From assembly GCA_902786925.1 (NCBI GenBank), contig CADAEK010000026.1:1-34560 (forward strand): 34,560 nt of DNA. The letters run 5' to 3'. This DNA comes from an uncultured Bacteroidales bacterium (GTDB lineage Bacteria; Bacteroidota; Bacteroidia; Bacteroidales; Bacteroidaceae). Position numbers and translations under genes: made by a program. This document shows positions 23,497 through 32,802 of this stretch, piece after piece; the stretch's first letter is position 1, and every line of letters begins with the position of its first letter. The notes under the pieces are model-generated. The model saw only the letters and a list, made by a program, of their open reading frames with translations. It did not search any database and was not told the origin of the DNA.

Positions 23497-26400
23497 TTAC
23501 TTAATGACGAATTTGATGTGGTTCTCATCGCCAGAAGCAGTGGTTGCGCTCACAATATAGATGCCCTTAGGCAAGGTGCTTACATGGATAGTGGCGAACT
23601 TTTCGTTAGAGCGAGTAGTGACAGTTGCATTCACCTTCGTGCCTGCTGTGCTGTACACGCCCAGACGGGCAAGAGGCGCATCCTCACTCTTCACGTTCAC
23701 AACACCATCAACATAGGCAATGGTGATGCCTCCGTCTTTTGAGTAAGAGCGGATACCATCAGGTTCTGGCTCATCAGGAACTTCATACAACTTGTCGTAA
23801 GAGCCAAGCTGGTTGGTCTTGCCAATTGTAGGAATGTTCATCAAATATGTTTCGTTGCCACCATCAGGATAACGTCCCACAGTCTGTACACCCAGATGTT
23901 CTGGATATTCAAACTTGTCGCTATACGTATCAGTAGTGAGGAGCACACAGCCACTTTCCTTCGCCAGTTTGAATGAGGCGTGAATGTCTTCGCCTGCATT
24001 AGCAAGTCCATCGCACCAGATTACTTTATGCCCATGGGCTGGAATAATGGTGTTAATCAGCGCATCGTCAACAGGAACCTGATACTTCATAGGCTTCTTC
24101 TCGTTGTCGGAGATGTACATGCCACGAATGTCAATGTCCTTTCCAGTGGTGTTATACAGCTCAATCCAGTCGTTCTTCTTGAAATAGTAAGGGTTGACGT
24201 ACATGGAGTTGGCTGCACTCACTTCGTTCACACGAACAGGAGTGATGCCCTCTGCCTGTATATCCTCATCTGCCAGTTCCTCAAACACAGCCATCACCTT
24301 TGGTGAGCCGTAAATAGGAAGCGTGTATTCTTCTTCTCTTGAAAGAACTGCACCGCTCAAGTCTAGCTTGTTCACCACCAGTTCTGCGTCCCACAGAATG
24401 TCAGACGAAGTGGTGCTGTTGTTGTGTACCTCCACGGCAATCACATTCTCTCCTTTCTGGAAGAATGAAGAGCTGATAGTCATTGTGCCCGTGTCAGGGT
24501 TGTTGGGCGCGTAAGAAGTCGCAACGGTATTGTAATACACCGTTCCTGATGGCATATTGTAGCGTCCAGCCTCCACACCGTTCACATACACAATGGCACC
24601 ATCGTCTATGGTGAAGTTCAGCGTGTAGTCCTCATCGGAAAGGGGTGTGCTCGTGAGGTTGAAGGTCTTGCGGAAATAGTAGCAAGTCAAGTTCTGTTTT
24701 GTAGAGGTAGCCTGCTCCTTGCCGTATCCGATAGGGCTTGCGCCCGTCTTCCAATTGGTCTCTTGGTATGAAGAGGACTTCCAGCTCTTGTTGTCCAAAG
24801 AGCCTCCGTCATAATATTTCCAATCAGTACCGTAGTCGAAGATGGTGCTTGAAACGGTACCTCCTTGCTGTTGCCAGCCTACAAACTTAAAGCCTGCAGG
24901 TGCTTGAGCTTTCAGGGTGATTGGAGCAAAGAGGTTACCGTTGAACTCATTATAGGGCAGTTCGATGTCATTCAGCAAAATCTTTGCCTCTGGCACGTTG
25001 CTGGAAATGCTGACCGCCTGAGCGCTCTTGCCGCTCAACTGCATATAGCTGCAACCTTTCAGTGCGGATATTTGACGGCTGTTGCGTGACTGGAAGCTGC
25101 TGATGACGCTATTGGCTGTACCCCAAGGATTCACAAATCCGCCGGTTGACAGGTAGCTCGCCATTTCATTGACAATAGAGGAAACATGCTTGGGCTGATA
25201 GACAGAGCCGCCCATGATACAGAATGTGTCAATAAACTTCTTGCGGAACTTGTCGTTCTGCAGCAAGTTCTTGAAGAGGGTGACCACCTGAATTTCTCCG
25301 TATCTCTGCTGACCTTCGATATTCTCATTCTTAGAGTAGTCGTATCCGTGTAGGGCGTTAAACGTATAATACTGCTTGTTGAAGAACATGGTGAAAGCAT
25401 TCTCGTCGTTGTCGCTGAAGGAGCCATCAAGGTCAAAGAGCACAAAGTGGTATTTCCCGTCGTTCTTGTCACGGAAGCCTTTCACGTTGTTCTGTGGCCA
25501 GTCCCAGTTGCCCACATAAAGCTCTACAGCCATGTAGTTCACATACTCATCGAGGTCAAGTAGTTTGCCAATCTCCTCATATGTATCTTGGTCAGCTGCA
25601 TTTTCGCTCAGCTCCATCAAGCGCAGGAAAGACTCGTTGGTTCCTTCCATCTGCACATAGCCAGAGTCAGGGGTGATTTCAAACTGGTCCATTTCATCGG
25701 TGTCGATACCATAATTGGCATAGGCAAAATGCTTGTTGTTTGCCTCACGCATATTGAGGACATTGTAATGCTGACCATTGATGAACACATGTACTGGCTG
25801 CCATGCCTGATAGTCCACATTCAATCCGCTTCGAGCAGCAATCTGCTGGATAGAAGCATCCTTGATGCGGCAATAGTTGTCATTGCCGCCATTGCGGATT
25901 TGCAATGTCTTTGTCTTCACATAAGGCTTCTCGTCGAAGAATTGAGCTCTGAAGAAGTTGTTGAAGTCGTAGGTCTTTGAAGCTTTAAGCTTGAAAGAAT
26001 GGGGTTCCCATGCACGGCTCCATCCGCCACACATAGAGAAATCGCACTCCTGCGACACGATGCACTCGTTGTCGGTTGTCAAGAAGTCAAATGCCACAGG
26101 ACGATCCCATCCCATGTTCCAGTTGCACTTCTCAGTCTGTCCATTGCCAGGACGGCCGTAAGGACCTTTCTGGAACACACCAATCTTTTCAGAATAGATG
26201 TGGTCTATATCCGTTACAACAGACACAATGGGGAATGGATATTCTCTATTATTATATATATATGTACGCGTAACTACGGGTGAAGGAAGGAATCCATCCT
26301 TGTAGAGACGGAAACGGAAACACTGGTTCCCGTTTACGGTAAAGATACCCGTTTCAGAAGTCTTTGCATTAGGATTGGATGGGGCAGGGAGGTCGCCGTA

Positions 26401-27867
26401 TTCATCAGTGTACCACAAAGTGGCTCCTTCGGGAATGTTGACGCACACCTGCAGCGAACCCTCATAGAGTTGAGTGGGCTGGTCCACTTCAGGAGCTGGG
26501 AGCATCAATTCTGCAAATCCTCCCTCTGTCTCGTTTGAATAGCCTGGTGAAGGGAAGCCCGTCCATGCCCATGTGTCATTCACGCCATCTTTCATGCGTG
26601 CATAAGACATGCGTGACATAGCAGGTGGATAATCCTCTTGCGCAATGATGTTAGTACCGTCAGACACAATTATGGTACCACCCTCACAGTCCAGCTTATC
26701 ATTAATCTGACGATAAGCCTCAGGAGTAAATACCTCAAAGTGGTCAAAGTTGAGCACAGCATAGCCGTGAGCAGGCAGAGCGCCGTAGCGGTTTACCAGA
26801 CAGTGCTTTTTCAAATTGTCGGGATCATCTGTCACATAGAGTCCGCTCAGCGTGACACCCTTGTCTGTAGGGTTATACAATTCCACCCAGCTTCCATAGT
26901 TTTTGGATGGGTCAAGATACATGTCCACATTCGCAGCCATGATTTCGTTGATAATCAAGTTGTCTTTAGTAGCAGCATTCGTTGTCACCGTCACCTTGCA
27001 TCGAGCAGTCACTCCACCTTGGTCTTTAGATTTTGCTTCAATAAAGCAGGTACCGGCAGCCCGTGCCACCACATGTCCCTTTGAATCGACAGTGGCAATA
27101 CTCGTCTTCGTGGATGACCACGTTACATTCTGATAGGTAGCGTCAGCAGGGCTCACCCATGCTGAGAGATCTGCTGCCTCTTGGGGCACCAAGTCCAATG
27201 TGGTGGCAGACAGTTCGATGGATGTAACCTTCGTTACATCTCCGTAGTATTCGAGTTTCCAGTTGTCAATACACGTCCAGTCACCAGTTAACGTAGTATT
27301 CTTGCGGATACCAATTCGCAATATTCCGTTGGTTCCCACTTCGCAGTTCAATGTGTTATTGTAGTAGCCTGCTTCAAACCAATAGTGGGCTGCTATCATA
27401 TTGTTGGGAATGTATTTAACATCCCAATAATCACCGACCCCCGATGTGGCACCTCCCAATGATGAATTCAATGCTGCTGATGATGCGGGAACAATCTTCT
27501 TTGTATACTCACCCTTCGTAGATACGGCATAGATTTCTGCATACTGCTTGCTGCTGTAATCGCCACTCTTGTATGCATTATAATCATCTCCTGAATTACC
27601 CATCCTGTAGAAGGCATCCAGGCTGACACGATATTGGCCTTCTTCTAACCCCGACAAGATTTGGTAAGTGTTATAATTTTTCTGATAATGCTCTGCATTC
27701 TCCATCGGGTTGTTGGCGCTCAGTCCTGTGCCACTCCATCCCGACAGGTCATTATTATCATATCTTGGATTGATGATGAACTTGTCTGTCACGTCAATCC
27801 ACTCCTTCTGTGCCCAGCCTACAGTGGCAGCCACAGTCATTAATACGGTAGTAAATATTTTTTTCAT
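23497..27867 (-). CDS. CotH kinase/lamin-tail domain surface protein with T9SS sorting domain
   Basis: A 1456-aa exported protein. Residues 1-19 are a signal peptide. A beta-sandwich-like N-terminal region spans about 20-210, then a bacterial Ig-like (Big_2) domain near 213-295 (IELSATTLDLVPQ, ATVDSKGHVVARAAGTC). A first lamin-tail domain is near 300-420 (NEIMAANVDMYLD, WVELYNPTDKGVTLSG), and a CotH-type kinase region spans roughly 540-900 (FPIVSVVTDIDHI, NVLNMREANNKHF, FVLFDLDGSFSD). A second beta-sandwich lies near 1010-1170 and a second lamin-tail domain near 1195-1340 (WIELYNTTGKDIDI). The last ~70 residues look like a type A type IX secretion signal (RLGVYSTAGTKV, LPKGIYIVSA, KFVIK). By family, CotH domains phosphorylate proteins; secretion to the surface is inferred from the C-terminal domain. 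Confidence 0.9.
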   Translation of the reverse strand: MKKIFTTVLMTVAATVGWAQKEWIDVTDKFIINPRYDNNDLSGWSGTGLSANNPMENAEHYQKNYNTYQILSGLEEGQYRVSLDAFYRMGNSGDDYNAYKSGDYSSKQYAEIYAVSTKGEYTKKIVPASSAALNSSLGGATSGVGDYWDVKYIPNNMIAAHYWFEAGYYNNTLNCEVGTNGILRIGIRKNTTLTGDWTCIDNWKLEYYGDVTKVTSIELSATTLDLVPQEAADLSAWVSPADATYQNVTWSSTKTSIATVDSKGHVVARAAGTCFIEAKSKDQGGVTARCKVTVTTNAATKDNLIINEIMAANVDMYLDPSKNYGSWVELYNPTDKGVTLSGLYVTDDPDNLKKHCLVNRYGALPAHGYAVLNFDHFEVFTPEAYRQINDKLDCEGGTIIVSDGTNIIAQEDYPPAMSRMSYARMKDGVNDTWAWTGFPSPGYSNETEGGFAELMLPAPEVDQPTQLYEGSLQVCVNIPEGATLWYTDEYGDLPAPSNPNAKTSETGIFTVNGNQCFRFRLYKDGFLPSPVVTRTYIYNNREYPFPIVSVVTDIDHIYSEKIGVFQKGPYGRPGNGQTEKCNWNMGWDRPVAFDFLTTDNECIVSQECDFSMCGGWSRAWEPHSFKLKASKTYDFNNFFRAQFFDEKPYVKTKTLQIRNGGNDNYCRIKDASIQQIAARSGLNVDYQAWQPVHVFINGQHYNVLNMREANNKHFAYANYGIDTDEMDQFEITPDSGYVQMEGTNESFLRLMELSENAADQDTYEEIGKLLDLDEYVNYMAVELYVGNWDWPQNNVKGFRDKNDGKYHFVLFDLDGSFSDNDENAFTMFFNKQYYTFNALHGYDYSKNENIEGQQRYGEIQVVTLFKNLLQNDKFRKKFIDTFCIMGGSVYQPKHVSSIVNEMASYLSTGGFVNPWGTANSVISSFQSRNSRQISALKGCSYMQLSGKSAQAVSISSNVPEAKILLNDIELPYNEFNGNLFAPITLKAQAPAGFKFVGWQQQGGTVSSTIFDYGTDWKYYDGGSLDNKSWKSSSYQETNWKTGASPIGYGKEQATSTKQNLTCYYFRKTFNLTSTPLSDEDYTLNFTIDDGAIVYVNGVEAGRYNMPSGTVYYNTVATSYAPNNPDTGTMTISSSFFQKGENVIAVEVHNNSTTSSDILWDAELVVNKLDLSGAVLSREEEYTLPIYGSPKVMAVFEELADEDIQAEGITPVRVNEVSAANSMYVNPYYFKKNDWIELYNTTGKDIDIRGMYISDNEKKPMKYQVPVDDALINTIIPAHGHKVIWCDGLANAGEDIHASFKLAKESGCVLLTTDTYSDKFEYPEHLGVQTVGRYPDGGNETYLMNIPTIGKTNQLGSYDKLYEVPDEPEPDGIRSYSKDGGITIAYVDGVVNVKSEDAPLARLGVYSTAGTKVNATVTTRSNEKFATIHVSTLPKGIYIVSATTASGDENHIKFVIK

Positions 27868-27951
27868 ATCATTAAGTTTTGTTTCGCTTCAGTTATGTAA
27901 TATTCAATTGTTATTTATGATGTTAGTTGGACTGTTATGCATGGGATGTGC

Positions 27952-29097
27952 TCATTGTCGCTTGTGGGGTTTCTTCCAGAAGTTGAATCCCAGCAGATAT
28001 TTGAGCGTCCCATAGGTGTTTGTTAAACCGAATTTATTCTTACGGTAGTCATAGGTATGCGTCTCCAAAATCAGACCGCTGAAAATCTTGGTGTTGTTCC
28101 AAAAGAACGACATACGCAGATTGAGGTCTGTTGAGATGCTGTTGAAGATGGAGTGTTTTACTTCTTGTGCCTCCGTGATGTTCGACCTCCGGTAGCCAAT
28201 GCCAGGCATCAGCGACACCGCAAACAAGACATTTCTTCCCAGCACGCAGTTGTAATTGTAGCCCACACTCACGCTGTAGTCGCTGTAGTTCACATGGCTG
28301 AACAAGAGCGTGGAGTCTATTTCCTCCTGTAGGTAGGCTGGTAGCTCATACTTATTAAAGGAGATAGCCTGGTGGTTATATTGAAATCCTACACTCCAGC
28401 TGCCGCAACTCTTCCGCTGTACGGCATTTGCGCCAAATGCGGCAGGCCAAGAGAAATGCCTGTTGTTGAACATGTATACGGCGCTCAGACCATTGCAGCG
28501 CGAGTCCAGTCCGTGAAATGCTCTGTCCTTGCCGCGCAAGTCAATGTCGCTCACGCTACTGATTTCAGCTCCCTTGCCCGAGTTGAACATATAATACTCG
28601 GCAAAGATTTTTGCGGTATGAATGACAAACGATTGTCTCAGTGATGTGCCGTTCGTCTTTCCAGCCTTAATGCCCAAGTCATTCATGTTCCACACTGCAC
28701 CATATCCAAAGGGGCCGAAATACACGAATCCTCCTAGGATTACAGAAGGGTCAGACTGAATCACCATCGTGTTGTTCGTCTCCGACGAGCGCATGAAGTA
28801 GTAGTCGTGCCAGTAGGACACCTCCATCTGGGTGGTAAACTGATATTGCTGGGGAGTCACGTATGTGGTATCACAGCCCATCAGGAACTCGGATACCCCG
28901 TCAATGACGCGTGTCACGAATGGCTTTCGTTTCTGTTTTTGCTCCACCACCACATTCTCCAGCACACGGGTCTGCTCCACATCCATACGCTCCATGTCCC
29001 AACCCGCTTGAAGAGTCGAATCGGCATATTGCTCCTCCTGAGCCATCGCAGTTCCTGCAGCCACCGCCATCAAGAGAACCGCTCCTATACGCTTCAT
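27952..29097 (-). CDS. DUF4421 family protein, probable outer-membrane beta-barrel
   Basis: A 381-aa exported protein from ATG 29097, which begins a good signal peptide (MKRIGAVLLMAVAAGTAMA, then QEEQ). A GTG at 29115 would add six residues and is less likely. The body matches DUF4421, with alternating aromatic strands (QYQFTTQMEVSYWHDYYFM, FGPFGYGAVWNMNDLGIKAG, VSVGYNYNCVLGRNVLFAVSLMPGIGYRRSN). The C-terminus is lysine-rich, with no terminal aromatic. The function is unknown. It lies 84 bases before the CotH gene, with no -7 box in between, so the two may be co-transcribed from upstream. Confidence 0.85.
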   Translation of the reverse strand: MKRIGAVLLMAVAAGTAMAQEEQYADSTLQAGWDMERMDVEQTRVLENVVVEQKQKRKPFVTRVIDGVSEFLMGCDTTYVTPQQYQFTTQMEVSYWHDYYFMRSSETNNTMVIQSDPSVILGGFVYFGPFGYGAVWNMNDLGIKAGKTNGTSLRQSFVIHTAKIFAEYYMFNSGKGAEISSVSDIDLRGKDRAFHGLDSRCNGLSAVYMFNNRHFSWPAAFGANAVQRKSCGSWSVGFQYNHQAISFNKYELPAYLQEEIDSTLLFSHVNYSDYSVSVGYNYNCVLGRNVLFAVSLMPGIGYRRSNITEAQEVKHSIFNSISTDLNLRMSFFWNNTKIFSGLILETHTYDYRKNKFGLTNTYGTLKYLLGFNFWKKPHKRQ

Positions 29098-29174
29098 CGT
29101 CTCGTGTAGTTTCACTCTGCTTCTTGTTTTTTTACTGTTATTTTTTTTATGAAGGAACTCCGTCTCGGACAGCC

Positions 29175-30170
29175 TTATAGTTTGCCTAACACACGGTCCA
29201 TCACCCAGTTTGTAGGTGTGGCGCTCGTTGAGTCGCAGTCACACTTCTCTATGCCTCGCAAATGCTTCACCACCTTTTCAATCAGCCCCATCTGCACGTG
29301 TGGAGGATTGGGCACCACAATTTGTTCCTGTCCCCGTTCAGTGTCCAGCACAATAGGGGCGTAGTCAAATACAGAGAACACAATCTTGCCCTTAGTGCCC
29401 ACAATCGAGATGCGGTCTCTTCGTGCCGACTCATGTGCCACAAAACACCATGATGCGCTGCCCGACAATCCGTTTGAGAAGCGGAAACAAGCATTGAATG
29501 TGTCTTCTACTTTGTAGAGCCCAACCATGTTTTGGCAGTATCCTTCTGCTTCCATAATGGGTCCAAACCAGTATTGAAGTAAATCCAACTGATGGGCTGC
29601 CAAGTCATAGAAATAGCCGCCTCCACCAGCCACTTCTGGCTGAAGACGCCAGGGCAACTCCTTTCCGCTCTTATAATCCAATTCGCGTGGAGGCACAGCA
29701 AATCGTATCTGTACGGTCAGAATCTTTCCTATTTCACCCCCCATTACAACCTCCTTCACACGCTCGAAATAGGGAAGATAACGGCGGTAAAACGCCACAA
29801 AACAAGGAATGCCAGTCAACTCACTGATGCGGTTTACACGAAGGCAGTCCTCATAGCTGGCAGCCAAAGGCTTCTCAATGTAGGCAGGCTTGCCCGCACG
29901 CATCGCCATAATGGCAAACGTGGCATGAGAGGATGGGGGAGTGGCAATGTACACCGCATTCACGTTGGGGTCATCCACCAGCGCTTGTGCGTCTGTATAG
30001 TATTTCTTAATGCCATGTCGTGCGGCATAGGATTTAGCCTTCTCCTTGTCACGGCTCATCACAGCAACCACCTCACTGCCCTCTATCAATCCGAAAGCAG
30101 GTCCACTCTTCTTTTCAGTCACTTCACCACAACCGATAAAGCCCCATTTTACAACTGACAGTTTATCCAT
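29175..30170 (-). CDS. Gfo/Idh/MocA family oxidoreductase
   Basis: A 331-aa NAD(P)-dependent dehydrogenase of the Gfo/Idh/MocA family, which usually acts on sugars or sugar-like rings. The Rossmann GFIGCGEVTEKK is at residues 11-22, the family signature EKPLAASYED lies near 98-107, and the C-terminal substrate domain is complete (GGGYFYDLAAHQLDLLQYWFG with the family His in AAHQLD). The exact substrate cannot be assigned. A minus-strand -7 box (30211-30218) lies 41 bases upstream, and the gene is divergent from the rlmD-like gene. The DUF4421 gene follows after 77 bases. Confidence 0.93.
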   Translation of the reverse strand: MDKLSVVKWGFIGCGEVTEKKSGPAFGLIEGSEVVAVMSRDKEKAKSYAARHGIKKYYTDAQALVDDPNVNAVYIATPPSSHATFAIMAMRAGKPAYIEKPLAASYEDCLRVNRISELTGIPCFVAFYRRYLPYFERVKEVVMGGEIGKILTVQIRFAVPPRELDYKSGKELPWRLQPEVAGGGGYFYDLAAHQLDLLQYWFGPIMEAEGYCQNMVGLYKVEDTFNACFRFSNGLSGSASWCFVAHESARRDRISIVGTKGKIVFSVFDYAPIVLDTERGQEQIVVPNPPHVQMGLIEKVVKHLRGIEKCDCDSTSATPTNWVMDRVLGKL

Positions 30171-30210
30171 TTCTCAAGAAAACACAACGGGGTATAGCCC
30201 ATTTAACTGG

Positions 30211-30218
30211 CAAAATTA
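30211..30218 (-). promoter_or_regulatory. -7 box for the oxidoreductase gene
   Basis: TAATTTTG on the minus strand, 41 bases before the start codon; no clear -33 box. Confidence 0.5.
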
Positions 30219-30261
30219 CAAAAAAACAGCGACTGCGAATAAGACTTTGGCAATTATTGTC

Positions 30262-30269
30262 TAACTTTG
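30262..30269 (+). promoter_or_regulatory. -7 box for the rlmD-like gene
   Basis: TAACTTTG lies 30 bases before ATG 30299. It excludes the earlier in-frame ATG at 30257, which precedes the box. Confidence 0.6.
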
Positions 30270-30298
30270 TACCAAATTTTAACAATGTAAGACACAAG

Positions 30299-31720
30299 AT
30301 GACTCGTAACAAGAAGAAAAACATGCCCCTCTTAGAGCACGTCACCATCACAGCCTGCGCAGCTGAAGGCAAGGCTCTGGCACGTGTGGAAGACAAGGTG
30401 GTATTCGTTCCTTTCGTGGTCCCTGGCGATGTAGTTGATTTGCAGGTGAAGAAGAAGAAAAGTGCCTACATGGAAGCTGTAGCCGTGAAATTTCACGAAT
30501 ACTCTCCTTTGCGCACAGAGCCCGTATGCCGCCATTATGGTGTGTGTGGTGGCTGCAAATGGCAGTGTCTCCAGTATGAAGAGCAGCTCAAGGCCAAGCA
30601 GCAGCAGGTTTATGACAACTTGACTCGCATTGGCAAGATTGAACTCCCAGAATTTATGCCCATTCTTGGCAGCAAGAATGTCTATGGATACCGCAACAAA
30701 CTGGAGTTTGGCTTCTCCAACAAACGTTGGCTCACCGACGAGGAAGTCAAGCAGGACGTGAAATATGATGTAATGGATGCTGTAGGCTTCCACATTACTG
30801 GAGCCTTCGACAAGATTCTTGACATCTCCGAATGTCACCTGATGGATGATATCAACAACCAAATCCGCAACGACATTCGTCAATATGCTCTCAAGCATGG
30901 CTTGGAATTCTATGACCTCCGTCAGAATCAAGGACTGTTGCGCTCTCTCATGATTCGCACTTCCAATACTGGCGAACTCATGTTCTTGGTGCAGTTCCGA
31001 ATCGACACCCCTGAACAGCAGCAACAAGCCGATGCGCTGATGCAGCACCTTAGTGAAACCTTTCCTCAAATCACATCGCTTCTTTATGTTGATAATCATA
31101 AGGCTAACGATACGTTTGGAGACCAAGAGGTACACGTTGTCAAGGGCAAGGATTACATCTACGAGCAGATGGAGGACCTGCGTTTCAAGGTAGGCCCCAA
31201 GTCCTTCTATCAGACCAATACAGATCAAGCATACGAACTCTACAAAGTGGCGCGCAACTTTGCTGGTCTGACCGGAAACGAACTCGTCTATGACCTTTAT
31301 ACAGGCACAGGCACCATCGCCAATTTCGTGGCCAAACAGGCGCGTCAAGTCATCGGTATCGAATACGTTCCTGAAGCCATTGAGGACGCCAAAGTCAACT
31401 CCGACATCAACGGCATCAGCAACACTCTGTTCTATGCAGGCGACATGAAAGATATCCTCAACAAGGAGTTCATTGAGACCCACGGACGCCCCGACGTCAT
31501 CATTACCGACCCACCACGTGCCGGCATGCATCAGGACGTTATTGACACCATCCTCTTCGCAGCCCCACAGCGCATCGTTTACGTCAGCTGCAACCCTGCC
31601 ACACAGGCACGAGACCTTCAGCTTCTCGACACCGACTACAAAGTCACACGCGTGCAGCCCGTTGATATGTTCCCGCATACACAGCACGTTGAGAACGTCG
31701 TCCTGCTCGAAAAAAGATAG
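30299..31720 (+). CDS. rlmD: 23S rRNA (uracil-C5)-methyltransferase, RlmD type
   Basis: A 473-aa TrmA/RlmD-family enzyme that makes 5-methyluridine in 23S rRNA with SAM. An N-terminal TRAM domain (about residues 15-70) is followed by the iron-sulfur cysteines CRHYGVCGGC and a fourth Cys in SECHLMDD. The SAM site is VYDLYTGTGTIANF. The catalytic nucleophile Cys lies in VYVSCNPATQARD, preceded by TDPPRAGMH. All catalytic parts are present. Site specificity (U1939, U747 or both) cannot be fixed from the sequence. An 84-base gap separates it from the RluA-type gene on the same strand. Confidence 0.92.
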   Translation: MTRNKKKNMPLLEHVTITACAAEGKALARVEDKVVFVPFVVPGDVVDLQVKKKKSAYMEAVAVKFHEYSPLRTEPVCRHYGVCGGCKWQCLQYEEQLKAKQQQVYDNLTRIGKIELPEFMPILGSKNVYGYRNKLEFGFSNKRWLTDEEVKQDVKYDVMDAVGFHITGAFDKILDISECHLMDDINNQIRNDIRQYALKHGLEFYDLRQNQGLLRSLMIRTSNTGELMFLVQFRIDTPEQQQQADALMQHLSETFPQITSLLYVDNHKANDTFGDQEVHVVKGKDYIYEQMEDLRFKVGPKSFYQTNTDQAYELYKVARNFAGLTGNELVYDLYTGTGTIANFVAKQARQVIGIEYVPEAIEDAKVNSDINGISNTLFYAGDMKDILNKEFIETHGRPDVIITDPPRAGMHQDVIDTILFAAPQRIVYVSCNPATQARDLQLLDTDYKVTRVQPVDMFPHTQHVENVVLLEKR

Positions 31721-31804
31721 AGCCTTTCCCGGCTCTTCCCCTTTAAGGAAAAGCAGCGTCAAGCTAATTATCAATTATCCATTGTCAATTCTTAATTAAC
31801 CACA

Positions 31805-32725
31805 GTGAGTACATATTTCGATTATAAAGCCGCCAATCACTACACAAACTATTCAGTCAAGGAGCCAGCAGAACTCATGCAGTTCCTGATGACTAAAGTT
31901 TCAGGCATTTCTCGCACCCGAGCAAAAGAACTGCTCAGCCAGCGCATGGTGTATGTGGACAAGGAAATTGTCACCCAGTACAATCATCAGCTTAAGCCAG
32001 GACAATTAGTGCAGATATCCAAAAACCGGCATGTGCACACCCTCCGTAGCCGTTGGGTGCGTTTGGTGTATGAAGATGCCTTCATCATCGTAGTGGAAAA
32101 GAAAGAAGGCATCCTCACCAATGCCCTCCCAGGCGATCGCCGCGAGAACGTCAAAGCCATCCTCGACGAATACGTCAAGCGCCAGAGCAAAGGCTTCTCC
32201 GTCCACACTGTGCATCGTCTCGATAAAGGCACGTCAGGCATACTTCTCTTTGCGAAAAGACGTGACATCCAGAAGACCTTTACCGACAACTGGAAAGACA
32301 TCGTCACCGATCGTCGTTATATCGCAGTCGTGCAAGGCGAAATGGAAAAAGATAGCGGCACCGTCACCTCATGGCTTACCGACAACAAAATGTTTGTCAC
32401 CTATTCAAGCGTTATCGACAATGGAGGCAAATACGCCGTTACGAACTACCGTACTCTCAAGCGGAAAAATGGCTACTCTCTGGTGGAACTCAAGTTGGAG
32501 ACAGGACGCAAGAACCAAATACGTGTTCACATGCAAGATCTTCATCATCCCATTGTGGGCGACTACAAGTACGGCAGCACCGTCGAAGACTACGCAGAAC
32601 GTTCCAATCCCGTGGGCCGCATCTGCCTCCATGCCTTCCGCTTAGCCTTCCACCATCCCATTACAGGTGAGTTCCTCAAGTTTGAGACACCCTATCCAGG
32701 AGCATTCACATCGCTCATGAAATAA
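31805..32725 (+). CDS. RluA-family pseudouridine synthase
   Basis: A 306-aa pseudouridine synthase. An N-terminal S4 RNA-binding domain (about residues 20-75, GISRTRAKELLSQRMVYVDKEIV) is followed by the catalytic domain with HRLDKGTSG, whose Asp is the nucleophile. RRYIAVVQG and RKNQIRVHMQDLHHPIVGDYKYG are family-typical. It probably acts on 23S rRNA or tRNA; which uridines is unknown. The start is GTG at 31805: a stop codon lies four codons upstream in frame, and the next Met would cut into the S4 region. It ends just before a strong hairpin shared with the converging kinase-like gene. Confidence 0.92.
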   Translation: MSTYFDYKAANHYTNYSVKEPAELMQFLMTKVSGISRTRAKELLSQRMVYVDKEIVTQYNHQLKPGQLVQISKNRHVHTLRSRWVRLVYEDAFIIVVEKKEGILTNALPGDRRENVKAILDEYVKRQSKGFSVHTVHRLDKGTSGILLFAKRRDIQKTFTDNWKDIVTDRRYIAVVQGEMEKDSGTVTSWLTDNKMFVTYSSVIDNGGKYAVTNYRTLKRKNGYSLVELKLETGRKNQIRVHMQDLHHPIVGDYKYGSTVEDYAERSNPVGRICLHAFRLAFHHPITGEFLKFETPYPGAFTSLMK

Positions 32726-32737
32726 CAGGCAATAAAC

Positions 32738-32781
32738 AATTAGCTTCGCTGAGGTTTGTACGTCACTCAGCGAAGCTAATT
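32738..32781. terminator. 16-bp perfect hairpin between convergent genes
   Basis: AATTAGCTTCGCTGAG (32738-32753) pairs exactly with CTCAGCGAAGCTAATT (32766-32781) around a 12-base loop. It lies 13 bases after the pseudouridine synthase stop and 22 bases from the kinase-like stop. The T tracts are weak. The left arm plus loop start (TTAGCTTCGCTGAGGTTTG) is identical to the first part of the 88-bp repeat near 7386. Confidence 0.8.
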
Positions 32782-32802
32782 TATTTATCAGTCAAGGTCT
32801 GT

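Noticed and set aside
30332..31774. 480-codon open frame on the minus strand across the rlmD-like gene
   Set aside because: It mirrors the codons of a clearly recognised methyltransferase, has no family signal, and arises because the real gene lacks certain codons.
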